Positions 1-8,531 of a DNA stretch of 27,508 nucleotides are shown in pieces. The stretch lies in contig DASZBR010000010.1 of NCBI GenBank assembly GCA_035943935.1, forward strand, positions 1-27,508. Direction: 5' to 3'. The position numbers and the translations under genes are program-made. The first letter of the stretch is position 1. Each line of letters opens with the position of its first letter. The notes under the pieces were generated by a model that made no database searches, had not been told where the DNA came from, and worked only from the letters and a program-made list of their open reading frames with translations. Source of the DNA: DASZBR01 sp035943935. Its GTDB lineage: Bacteria; Pseudomonadota; Gammaproteobacteria; DASZBR01.

Positions 1-3000
1 CCAATAATTATCCCAGTTTTCTTTTCGACAGAAATTAAACGTGGTGGCGCCTGCTTGAGGTGCAGCGGCTGGCGTTATCTTTACTGCTTCTGCTATCTGA
101 GGCTTTGCTTCTGGCAGATTCATTTCAACAGCATCAATGGCAACAAATTGCGCAGGCTTTTGCGCAACACGAGGCGCAGCAGGTTCAACCGTAAATAATT
201 TATCTTTCAAAATGTCATTGCAAAACTTAGCGAGCTCTGTATTTTTGGAATCTTTAAATTTAGATGCCGCCTCGCGGATTTCACCTACGATCTCTTTATG
301 TTGTTCTGGGAATTTAGCTTCCACTAACGGTAACAGTACTTTTAAATTCTGTTCTAGAAAGTTCTTCACTTCAGCTACGTCAACTTTTTTATTACGTAAC
401 ATCCCTTGAAATCGATCTGCACAATCCATCGCTCTCGACAAAACAGGATTAAAAAGTTCTCTTGAATTAAATAATTCATCAGTACCATATTTTTTATATA
501 CGGCATCCAAAAATGAGGCATACATCATGTATGACTTAGGATCTTTACCCAGAACCGCAACTTCATAATTCTTAGCAAAACCCTTCACACCTTCATCTTT
601 TGGATGACGACCGACAAAATCCAGTACCTTTTTATGCATGTCAGACTTCGGCTCTGGTTCTTGTGTACGAGGCGGCTCTACTGATGGAGGAGTTTTTGAT
701 TGAGATACCACAGGTTCAACCGCAAATAATTTATCTGCCAAAATATCATTGCAGAGTTTAGCGAGATCTGCATTTTTGGAATCTTTTAATTTAGACGCCG
801 CCTCGCGGATTTCACCTACAAGCTCTTTATGCTGTTCTGGGAACTTTTCTTTCACTAACGGTAACAGTACTTTTAAATTCTGTTCTAGAAAGTTTTTCGC
901 CACAGCAACATCAACTTTTTTATCACGTAACATCCCTTGAAGTCGATCGGCACAATCCATCGCTCTCGACAAAACAGGATTAAAAAGTTCTCTTGAATTA
1001 AATAATTCGTCAGTACCATATTTTTTATATGCCGCATCCAAAAACGAGGCATACATCATGTATAACGAGCGATCTTTACCAAGAACCGCAGCTTCATAAT
1101 TCTTAGCAAAACCAACCACAGTTTCATCTTTTGGATGACGACCGACAAAATCCAGCACTCTTTTATGCATGTCAGACTTCGGCTCTGGTTCTTGTAAACG
1201 AGCTTTTAAAACCTCTAACGTCATCACTTCTTTTTCCGGTACACCAATCTCCTTCATGGCTTCTTTCACATGAAAAATAACGCCATTAATGGAATCGTAT
1301 TTTGCAGATGTTTTCATGGGAGCTTCAGGTTCTGTGAGGCGCGCTAATACTACATTTCTCAACCCTTTAGGTTTCTCAACAGTAATAGGTTTCTTATCTT
1401 CTTCTGCAAGAGCGGCCATAAGCCCCACAAGTAATTCATCCAACTCTTTTTCCAGCTCTGCTTTATCAACTGTACCTTGGCGCAACAGAGATTTTATTTC
1501 ATAAATTTTTTTATCTGTTTTCTCATCACCCAGGGGCAACATCATCGCGTCAAAAGCAATCTCGACACGCTGTTTATTACCTTCTGGGATAGGGCCACTT
1601 TCAACTTTTGGCGTTTCGGGTTTTGCAATTACCGGTTTGGGTGCGACAGGTTTTTCAACTTTAACGTCTACTTGCTCAACGTCCATTTTCGCGGAAACAG
1701 TTGGTTCGGGTTTTGGCTGGGGTTCTTCTAAAGGTGGTGAAATATCACGCAAGGTATCGACGACTTTCAATACCGCAGTATTTCTTTCAGCTTTATCATT
1801 CGCAATTCCAGAATAGACAGTTCCAATCAGAAAATCAGCGTACTCTTTATTGTCAGGCGTCATATCGTTTTGCGCATACGCCACAAAATTCAAACTTGTA
1901 AGCGGATCGAAATCTTTCCCGTTTAACAAACTTCTACTTGCAAACGAACTCGCAAAAAACATGAGATCTTGAGCTCTGAGTTTTTTAGTTTCATCACTCA
2001 TCTCACTGGGTAAACAATTAATTCCCATAATTTCTTTGGCTGCAGCGGGAATTGCAGCAAAAAAAGCTTTTTGGAATTTGTCTGAATCTTTATCTTTCAT
2101 AAATGTTTGATAATGAGCATAAACTTGATTAACAAAATCAGACCGTCTCAATACTTCTCGCAAACATTCTGCGGCAAGCGATTTTCTTCGCAGCATGTTT
2201 TTAGGATCATCCGCAAACTCGAGCTGCATTAATCTTTTGGCCAATGCGACGAGCGCAGCGTTATCTTCTTCAGTTTTACCTTCAGGGAAATAAATTTTCG
2301 CCAATACGACATCTGCATTACCTTGACGAGAGGCCGTCAGAATTCTCGCTAAACCTTCTGGTGTATTTATGTCTTCTTTAACGACGGGATACACTAATTC
2401 TCTCAAGAGTGCTTTATAGTTCGGATTCCCTTTTTCACCGGCGGCCATATTATCTTTCATCCGCTCACTGAGTTTTGCTCCTTCACGGGGATCTGTACCA
2501 TAGGCTTCAGAGAGCAAATATTTGTTTGCAAGTGATTTCAAAAAGAACATGAGCTGTTCAGCTTCACCATCCGCCGTAACTTTATCGGAGGAGCCTTTCA
2601 CGAACAGTTGTTGAAAAACTGATTTCATCTCCGGAGGCACTACGTTTAAAACATTCACCAAAAACTCTTCAAATGCTTCTGGTGTTAATTTCAACTCATT
2701 CGTCGTACGTGGCTGCTGTTGCATCACCGGACCAGAAACAACGTCGCTGGAAGGCTTAGAAGCAACTCGATTTAAAAATCCACGAAGCGTATTAAGAAGG
2801 CCTGATTTTTTTGGTTCTGGTTTTACTTCTACCGCTGGCTGTTCAACTTTTGGTTGTGGACTTTTCGCTTCAGCGGCTTTATAAGAATTAACAAGTTGTT
2901 CAGCAAAATCAGGTGAAGTTCTTTCCATCATTCTTTCTAGACATTCTCTTGCAAGCGATCCGGTTCGCAAAAACTTATTATCTGTTCCCGTAATTTGTTT

Positions 3001-6000
3001 TTGTGCTTCTAATAGAAGTAATCTTCCATTTAATTCAGCAAACGCTTTTGTGTCTGGGATAAGTCGACTTAAACGTTGAGAAGCCTCATGTGCACGCGTT
3101 TTTTTACCGTCGAATTCAATTGCATTATTTTCACGATCATAAATTTCCGCTAACCCTTCGGGCGTCTTAATTTTTGCTAACAGTTGTTCGTCAGATAATT
3201 GTGTAGCAGGTTTTTCTGTTGGAGACGGCGCATGAACTTTTGGTACTGCTGCTAATGCAACTGGAGCAGCCACAGGTGCAAGAGTAAAAGCTACAGCTGG
3301 CTTCCCACGTAGTATTCCATATTGCCACTTTCTTAAATCAGTCGTATCAGCAATAGGCAGACCAACCGGTTTATTTTCTGCACGTAAAAATAAATCATTC
3401 ATGGTGAACGCACCACACGCTACTTTCACGCGCTCTACCTGTCGAGCCGGTTCATTATTGCTCGCATTTTCAAATTTCGCCTTAATATCTCGACCTAACG
3501 CTTGTATTAATCTCCCTTCTATTCCCGACTTAAATTCTTCAGTAATCTCTGCGTCACTAAAGTGACCACCACCTAATGGATCATGCGGATTAAATTTAAC
3601 GGTTATATCTTTTCCATTTTTGATGAAATCAACTTCACCTAATATCCAGTGACCACCACCCAGATTAAAGGGAAAGAGTGCTCTACACGTTACCTTTTCC
3701 TGACCGGCTAAATACGGAGCCATGTCCTCAATCGGATCATGTCCGACTCTTTCTTGTTCTCGCTCATCAAGAAAAACTTTTAGTTCTGCGTTGTCCCAGT
3801 GACACTCTTTGAGCTTGTTGGAAACAGCTTCAGTCATCAGAACGGCATGTTCCTGCTCAAGCTGATCACCATAGTGCGCTCTTATTACTTCATCATAATC
3901 GTGTAAATCATTAAGATTTTTAATTTTATCCAGAAGGTTAAGAAACACATCATCAGGTGAACGCGTGTTTTTATTGAAAATATACGAAAGATTTCTACCC
4001 GCCCCCACAAGATTGTGACTCGCTCCTGTCATTTCTAAGACAAAAACATGCATGGGAGTGCCATCAGCGCCAACGAAAATTTCGGGTAGCAAACCAGAAC
4101 CAACCTCTGCACCTTTTTGCTCAAGAAACCGAGCCGTTAGCGCAGCACAATCTTCCTCATAGTACTGATACCCTGTATTCAACATAGACGCATGTTGATC
4201 TTCGTTAATGGCGAGTGGTTTTCGCGAAAGAACAGGCGTCACAACAAGAGGTGGTACGTCGAGTGGTACTTTTTGAATAATATTATTTACAACGCCAATA
4301 TTACTTTCGACGAGAGCCGTATTATTTTTTCTTTCTGCATCCAGCAACTGACCTAACTCGGGAATTAGATCTGCGAGTTCTTTGTGATTGCCGTCTTTGT
4401 TCAGGTTATTGAACAGAAGAATAAGCTCATTAATGACTTCTTTCCCGGAGCCCGGAATACGTTGTAGAGGACCTGTTTCTTCTGCTTTTTCTTTGTCGTC
4501 TTTTTTCGGTTCAGCGACTACCGCAGCAGCTGGAACTATATCGAGAGGCAATTCCGCTGTTACTTTCGAAAGTACTTGGGTAACAGAGGTAGAATAACCT
4601 TTACCTTCTAATCTCGGATCGGAAAGACGTGCATCAATATTTTTTTCCGCATAGCTAATTGCAGATTTTAAAATGTTATACGTTTTTGCCTCTACGCTTT
4701 CTAATGCTTTCCCTATTTTTTGTGTTTCTAGCCCTTGCAAGATTTGTTTTGCTGTATTCAATGCCTTACCCATTGAACCTTCAACATCGGATGGCTCTAC
4801 TTTTTTTAGAGCAGTTACAACAGCCCCCTTTGGGGACGGGTTAGATTGCTCTCGAAACGTAGACAATGCATCAAGTAATTCATTAATCTCTTTGAATACA
4901 CGAGCTTCTTTAGATGCGAAAATTGATTTCAACTTACCGATTTCTTTTCGATCAAACTCAGGCTCAGTACCCAATGCCGAAATGGGATTTACCCCAAACT
5001 CATCTTCTTGAGCTAACGCAACTCTTATTTCACCCAGCGGTTTTTCCAAATGTTCCAATCGACGCTTAACGCTTTCTCTCGCAAACGCAAGTGCATCCTT
5101 AAATGCTTCGCTTTTGGGCTCAACCTTATCCATCTCTCGAAATATTTTAGCAATTTCACCTTCCGCCCCAAGCCACTTTTCATCAATGGCTCCTTTTATG
5201 TTCTCCCTAAATTCAATAACAGCTTCATATAATTTTGCTATTAATACTTTTTCGCTTTCACTAATATCAGATTTTTGAATTTGTCTTAATTTTGCTTTCA
5301 GCGCTGCTTGCTGAAATGTTTTATCTACCGCTACAGCATAACCTACTGTTTTACCCACTAAACCTAACAGCTGAATAGAGGAAAGTCTTTCCGTGCTTTT
5401 TGAATCTGTCACCGCAAGACCTTTCCGTTTTGCTCCTTCTTCAACTTTTTCTTTTTGGCCTCTTAAAAGATCTAATTTTTTATTAATGGCTTCTTCAGTA
5501 ACCGAGGATTCAAAATGCTGATCTAACTCAACTTCACCTACCGCTTGTGTTTTTTGACTGTTTAACTCCGCGGCCATCCCATCGATTGTTTGTTTTAATA
5601 GCTTACTCAATTCTTCTCGTTCTTTTGGATTCGATTGAGCTAAACCTTCTTTTCTTGTCAAAACCGAGTTGCTTACAAATGCAACCGTAGGAAGATAAGA
5701 TTGATTATTATTCTGAAAAAACTCTCCTACCGCTTTCAAATTCGCTTTATTGCCAAAATCATCCATGACAACTAAGAGCGCCTGGTATAAATTCGCATCC
5801 GGACCTTTTTCTTTGGCTATTTTTTCAAGATAAGGTGCTGCATCGACTTTTAATTGCGCAAAAATCTGATAAGCCAAATCGAGATTATGCTTTGCCAATA
5901 ATGTACCCACTACGTTTAACCAACGACGTGTTAATAAAATGCGTGATTCAAACGAAGTAGCCTCTGCAAAATTATCTCTCATTTTAAGAGTGATTTTTCC

Positions 6001-8463
6001 GGTTAAATTCGAAACAGGCGTGAAGGCATCCGAAGGTTCTTTAGCCGTCCAGAGTTTTGAAAAGTCACATTGGTTGTAAGCTGATTGATGCGCGTTATAA
6101 ATATTTTCTGCAATTGCCTGGGTTAAATTTTCGCTGATTTCATTGTACTTTGCTAGCGCGTGCTTATTCACATCACCATAAATTCTCTGAAAATTACCCA
6201 TCAATCGATCAAGAGCAAATGCTTTTTGCGCTGGAGACAACGCCCTTGATTGGCTGATCTTATCGAGCTCAACGATTAATTGTTCAGCGGGATTAGGAAT
6301 AGACTTTAAACTCGCTATTAATTTCTCAACATCACTGCTGCTTTGCGTTAATCTAAAAATGTCTAAATGCGAAGTGGCAAGAATTTCAATGGAAGGAGCG
6401 GCAAGCGTTTTTTTAAACGCCTCATCAATCTTAACCGTTATGGCTTTTTTGATAGTTTTCAATCGAGCGAGTTGCCCTTCCGTTAAGCTCAAGTTTTGTT
6501 TTTTTTGTTGTGCTTCAAAAACGTTCAATTCATAAAAACTTTCAAGAGAGATTTCTTTGCTTTCTAATGCTTTTAGTGGATTATTGATTAATTCAAAAAG
6601 TTCATCCTCTATTCTTTGCTTTAATGGATTTCCATCAGGCAAAAATGATCTTGCATCTTGATAAAATTTATTTTTTGCAGCCAGAATTTCTGAGGATGCT
6701 TTACCTTGAAGCAATTCCTCAAGTTTTGCATAGCGGTCTTGTAACTTAAGCAATAGTCCTTGTTGTAGCTGCTCTTTTTGTTCACCCTCTAACATCACTA
6801 TTTCAATATCATTAAGATCCGAAGATAATTTATCAGGAGCGATGTCCGTAATTTGAGAAACTGATTTGAATTTTTCAATAGTATCCGCAAGTTTTTTATT
6901 TATTGGATCGTCAAGATGCTTAATTAACGCCTCAAGTTCCTGCTTTATATGGCTATCTTCTTCAGACGTTAGATATTGCCCACAGTAGCCTATTATTCGG
7001 GTAATATCTTTTTTTGCGTTCAGCATTACACTTAATGCCACTTGACCGCTCATTAATTTTTCAAATTTTTTATCCTTGTCAGCCTTAATTTCTAAAAATG
7101 CGGCTTTAATTTTTTCAGGCATTATTGCCTTCAATTTTTCTAAATTTTCTTGAAGCGGCTGTTTTTGTTCATCAGAAAGCTCAGCAAGAAGCTGTTGTTC
7201 CATTTTGACAATAAGCTCTGAAAGAGGCTTCAATTGATCTTGTGCTGATATAATTCTTTCAGGCGACGGCGATAAAAGTGCAGCAGCTTCCTTAATAAGC
7301 TTATCGACGAGTTCCTTAGTAGCTTCTGCGCTGAGTTTTTTAGGTTCTTCTTTTACAACGGTGGCTTTCGATTGAGTGACGGGTTTAGGGCCTAGCTGTA
7401 CTTCCGACGTTTTATTTTCTTCAACCGTTTCTTCTTTTGCTGGCACTTTAACTAACACTCTCTCCGGTCTCTCCTCTGGATGTTCGGTAAAGAACACAGA
7501 GCGACGAGCCGCTGTATCGAAAAGCCTACTTACATTTCCATATTCTGTATCTCTTCCTTCTTTTGTTGTGTAGGGCACATTGACTGAATTTGCAAAAAAT
7601 GGAATGCCATGATTCGCAGCAAATCCTCTAGCCTCTCCATAATCAACGACGGAACCTTCTTCACCCGCTTTATTTCCGACGAGAATAATGTCAACTTCTT
7701 TAGGCGTATTTTCCTGAACCTCTCGAATCAATCTTTTGGCTTCTCGAAATGACTCTTTATTTTGAAAATCAAAAACAACAACGATTCCATTCATTCCTTC
7801 ATAAGACTGTGGCTTATCAAAAACCTTGAGCTCAACTTTTTTCCCATCCACATCTCTATATGGAGAATCTTTAGCAAAGCGAGCTGCAATTGAAGTTTTC
7901 CCCACACCCTTATCACCGATGAGCGCAACATTAAGTGTCTTCGCGCCGTCTTGTTTTTGTGCAGCCATTTGGACTGGTTCAACAGGAACAGGCTTCACTA
8001 CTTCAGGAGGTACTGGAGAAACAGGCGCTGCTCGCGTGTTTTTTTTAAGCGCCTTCGGATCGTAGGTTGGTTTTGCGGCTAATTGTTGAGGCAATCCTCT
8101 ATTTCTTTTTCCTGGACTCACAGGCTGAACTTTAGCACTAGGTGTCGGTTGTTGTGGTTGTGGTTGAGCGTGTTCTTGGGCTGCATTATCCACTTTAGGT
8201 GATACCGGAGGAATTGGTTTCGCTACCACAGGAGGTACTACAGAAGTTTGTTGAGAAGTTTTAGTGGGTTGCGATTTCTCCTGCTGCATGTCTATTGCAC
8301 CGGCATCTGGTTTTGCATTTTCTTTTTTCGAGCGGAAAATACTTTTGGGTTCTTTCGCTTCACGCCCCTCTTTAGTTTTTTTTATTGCAGAGCCTATGCG
8401 CTGAAATACATTCGCACTGGACTTAGCAGTCTTCGGCTTATCCCCAGGCTTTTTCTCATCCAT
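1..8463 (-). CDS. Giant multidomain putative secreted effector (3' end outside window)
   Basis: Reading every codon from the ATG at 8463 to base 1 gives no stop, so at least 2821 residues are encoded and the C-terminus lies outside the window. A GAGGGG ribosome site lies about 6 nt before the ATG. Visible parts: a basic, Pro/Gln-rich N-terminus (about 1-175) without signal peptide; a Ras/Rab-like G domain (about 176-320, P-loop GDKGVGKT at 183-190); a long Lys/Glu/Leu-rich helical region (about 320-1410); a CE-clan-like cysteine protease domain (about 1422-1700, H1605, N1625/D1628, Q1675, C1683); then helical repeats, including two copies at 2425-2584 and 2602-2761 that are about 87% identical by eye. 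A PmrA-like operator precedes it. Size, eukaryote-like G domain, protease-like domain and operator together suggest a Dot/Icm (type IVB) effector. That function is inference, and no secretion-system gene lies in the window. I know no named homologue. Confidence 0.9.
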   Translation of the reverse strand, partial: MDEKKPGDKPKTAKSSANVFQRIGSAIKKTKEGREAKEPKSIFRSKKENAKPDAGAIDMQQEKSQPTKTSQQTSVVPPVVAKPIPPVSPKVDNAAQEHAQPQPQQPTPSAKVQPVSPGKRNRGLPQQLAAKPTYDPKALKKNTRAAPVSPVPPEVVKPVPVEPVQMAAQKQDGAKTLNVALIGDKGVGKTSIAARFAKDSPYRDVDGKKVELKVFDKPQSYEGMNGIVVVFDFQNKESFREAKRLIREVQENTPKEVDIILVGNKAGEEGSVVDYGEARGFAANHGIPFFANSVNVPYTTKEGRDTEYGNVSRLFDTAARRSVFFTEHPEERPERVLVKVPAKEETVEENKTSEVQLGPKPVTQSKATVVKEEPKKLSAEATKELVDKLIKEAAALLSPSPERIISAQDQLKPLSELIVKMEQQLLAELSDEQKQPLQENLEKLKAIMPEKIKAAFLEIKADKDKKFEKLMSGQVALSVMLNAKKDITRIIGYCGQYLTSEEDSHIKQELEALIKHLDDPINKKLADTIEKFKSVSQITDIAPDKLSSDLNDIEIVMLEGEQKEQLQQGLLLKLQDRYAKLEELLQGKASSEILAAKNKFYQDARSFLPDGNPLKQRIEDELFELINNPLKALESKEISLESFYELNVFEAQQKKQNLSLTEGQLARLKTIKKAITVKIDEAFKKTLAAPSIEILATSHLDIFRLTQSSSDVEKLIASLKSIPNPAEQLIVELDKISQSRALSPAQKAFALDRLMGNFQRIYGDVNKHALAKYNEISENLTQAIAENIYNAHQSAYNQCDFSKLWTAKEPSDAFTPVSNLTGKITLKMRDNFAEATSFESRILLTRRWLNVVGTLLAKHNLDLAYQIFAQLKVDAAPYLEKIAKEKGPDANLYQALLVVMDDFGNKANLKAVGEFFQNNNQSYLPTVAFVSNSVLTRKEGLAQSNPKEREELSKLLKQTIDGMAAELNSQKTQAVGEVELDQHFESSVTEEAINKKLDLLRGQKEKVEEGAKRKGLAVTDSKSTERLSSIQLLGLVGKTVGYAVAVDKTFQQAALKAKLRQIQKSDISESEKVLIAKLYEAVIEFRENIKGAIDEKWLGAEGEIAKIFREMDKVEPKSEAFKDALAFARESVKRRLEHLEKPLGEIRVALAQEDEFGVNPISALGTEPEFDRKEIGKLKSIFASKEARVFKEINELLDALSTFREQSNPSPKGAVVTALKKVEPSDVEGSMGKALNTAKQILQGLETQKIGKALESVEAKTYNILKSAISYAEKNIDARLSDPRLEGKGYSTSVTQVLSKVTAELPLDIVPAAAVVAEPKKDDKEKAEETGPLQRIPGSGKEVINELILLFNNLNKDGNHKELADLIPELGQLLDAERKNNTALVESNIGVVNNIIQKVPLDVPPLVVTPVLSRKPLAINEDQHASMLNTGYQYYEEDCAALTARFLEQKGAEVGSGLLPEIFVGADGTPMHVFVLEMTGASHNLVGAGRNLSYIFNKNTRSPDDVFLNLLDKIKNLNDLHDYDEVIRAHYGDQLEQEHAVLMTEAVSNKLKECHWDNAELKVFLDEREQERVGHDPIEDMAPYLAGQEKVTCRALFPFNLGGGHWILGEVDFIKNGKDITVKFNPHDPLGGGHFSDAEITEEFKSGIEGRLIQALGRDIKAKFENASNNEPARQVERVKVACGAFTMNDLFLRAENKPVGLPIADTTDLRKWQYGILRGKPAVAFTLAPVAAPVALAAVPKVHAPSPTEKPATQLSDEQLLAKIKTPEGLAEIYDRENNAIEFDGKKTRAHEASQRLSRLIPDTKAFAELNGRLLLLEAQKQITGTDNKFLRTGSLARECLERMMERTSPDFAEQLVNSYKAAEAKSPQPKVEQPAVEVKPEPKKSGLLNTLRGFLNRVASKPSSDVVSGPVMQQQPRTTNELKLTPEAFEEFLVNVLNVVPPEMKSVFQQLFVKGSSDKVTADGEAEQLMFFLKSLANKYLLSEAYGTDPREGAKLSERMKDNMAAGEKGNPNYKALLRELVYPVVKEDINTPEGLARILTASRQGNADVVLAKIYFPEGKTEEDNAALVALAKRLMQLEFADDPKNMLRRKSLAAECLREVLRRSDFVNQVYAHYQTFMKDKDSDKFQKAFFAAIPAAAKEIMGINCLPSEMSDETKKLRAQDLMFFASSFASRSLLNGKDFDPLTSLNFVAYAQNDMTPDNKEYADFLIGTVYSGIANDKAERNTAVLKVVDTLRDISPPLEEPQPKPEPTVSAKMDVEQVDVKVEKPVAPKPVIAKPETPKVESGPIPEGNKQRVEIAFDAMMLPLGDEKTDKKIYEIKSLLRQGTVDKAELEKELDELLVGLMAALAEEDKKPITVEKPKGLRNVVLARLTEPEAPMKTSAKYDSINGVIFHVKEAMKEIGVPEKEVMTLEVLKARLQEPEPKSDMHKRVLDFVGRHPKDETVVGFAKNYEAAVLGKDRSLYMMYASFLDAAYKKYGTDELFNSRELFNPVLSRAMDCADRLQGMLRDKKVDVAVAKNFLEQNLKVLLPLVKEKFPEQHKELVGEIREAASKLKDSKNADLAKLCNDILADKLFAVEPVVSQSKTPPSVEPPRTQEPEPKSDMHKKVLDFVGRHPKDEGVKGFAKNYEVAVLGKDPKSYMMYASFLDAVYKKYGTDELFNSRELFNPVLSRAMDCADRFQGMLRNKKVDVAEVKNFLEQNLKVLLPLVEAKFPEQHKEIVGEIREAASKFKDSKNTELAKFCNDILKDKLFTVEPAAPRVAQKPAQFVAIDAVEMNLPEAKPQIAEAVKITPAAAPQAGATTFNFCRKENWDNYW
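181..660 (-). repeat. Tandem intragenic repeat, copy B (531-bp period)
   Basis: Second copy of the module at 712-1191, encoding residues 2602-2761. By eye about 21 of 160 residues differ. The copies are joined by a Ser/Pro/Thr/Glu-rich linker (about 661-711). A further Pro/Ala-rich linker follows copy B towards the window edge, so more copies could lie outside. Confidence 0.93.
712..1191 (-). repeat. Tandem intragenic repeat, copy A (531-bp period)
   Basis: This stretch matches 181-660 with a constant offset of 531 bp (177 codons). It encodes residues 2425-2584, a helical module with the landmarks FVGRHPKDE, YMMYASFLDA and RAMDCADR. Long blocks are identical in DNA between the copies, for example around 941-1015. 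This points to a recent duplication or gene conversion rather than convergent protein repeats. Confidence 0.93.
2110..2364 (-). repeat. Diverged intragenic repeat, copy 2 (TPEGLA...SLA.ECL module)
   Basis: Residues 2034-2118 form the partner of the module at residues 1767-1861: TPEGLARI, ALAKRLMQLE, DDPKNMLRRKSLAAECLRE, then FVNQVYAHY. Both modules lie between the protease-like domain and the C-terminal tandem repeats. Confidence 0.7.
2881..3165 (-). repeat. Diverged intragenic repeat, copy 1 (TPEGLA...SLA.ECL module)
   Basis: Residues 1767-1861 share an order of landmarks with residues 2034-2118: TPEGLA at the start, a run of Ala/Leu ending in a leucine-rich RL..LE helix, then D-x-K-x-x-LR-x-x-SLA-x-EC, and an F-x-x-Q-x-x-x-x-Y end. 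Similarity is clear only in the protein, so this duplication is older than the 531-bp one. Confidence 0.7.
3364..4200 (-). other. CE-clan (Ulp1/YopJ-like) cysteine protease-like domain of the giant protein
   Basis: Residues about 1422-1700 contain the ordered signature of CE-clan enzymes: GGGHWILGEVD (His 1605 followed by Trp), then 20 residues later VKFNPHDPLGG (Asn 1625 or Asp 1628 as third catalytic residue), then Gln 1675 as a possible oxyanion residue, and Cys 1683 in VACGAF. The HW...D...Q...CG order and spacing resemble SUMO/ubiquitin proteases, and bacterial members act on host ubiquitin or acetylate host proteins. Gln lies 8 residues before Cys rather than the usual 6, so the oxyanion assignment is uncertain. 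The call rests on motif pattern only. Confidence 0.6.
7504..7938 (-). other. Divergent Ras/Rab-like GTPase domain of the giant protein
   Basis: Residues about 176-320 follow the small-GTPase plan. G1 is GDKGVGKT-S (183-191). A short strand VELKVFD (210-216) stands where Rabs have the strand leading to DTAGQ, but the next residues are KPQSYEG, so the G3 glycine is lost. GIVVVFDFQNKESF (226-239) matches the usual strand-4 and SF motif. G4 is VGNKAG (262-267), with Gly where the base-specifying Asp of NKxD belongs. G5 is NSVN (292-295) instead of SAK. The segment between G1 and strand 2 is shorter than a normal switch I. I infer a real G-domain fold with atypical nucleotide handling. Confidence 0.8.
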
Positions 8464-8492
8464 AACCCACCCCTCTTTATGGAACCTCTATG

Positions 8493-8531
8493 ACTATAAC
8501 TATAGGCTAGAAATCTTAAGATAATGTTAAG
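8493..8531 (-). promoter_or_regulatory. PmrA-like operator with -10 element upstream of the giant gene
   Basis: Reading the minus strand, CTTAACATT (8531-8523), two bases, then CTTAAGATT (8520-8512) form a direct repeat. It matches 16 of 18 positions of the Legionella/Coxiella PmrA consensus (cTTAATATT-N2-cTTAATATT). TATAGT -10 candidates follow at 8504-8499 and 8498-8493. There is no good -35 other than the second half-site, as expected for an activator that replaces it. The box overlaps the last codons and stop of the upstream gene. Binding by PmrA is inferred from the match. Confidence 0.65.

Noticed and set aside
137..1901. Plus-strand open frames of 60-90 codons across the left edge
   Set aside because: They lie opposite the giant minus-strand gene, two of them are copies of each other only because of the tandem repeat, and none has a ribosome site or recognisable product.
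7791..7982. A 63-codon minus-strand frame over the G domain
   Set aside because: It is an out-of-frame shadow of the giant gene; the P-loop and SF motif are in the other frame.
1..8463. The giant frame as a pseudogene or assembly error
   Set aside because: No stop or frame break in 2821 codons, consistent protein-level domain motifs throughout, and a good ribosome site argue for an intact gene.
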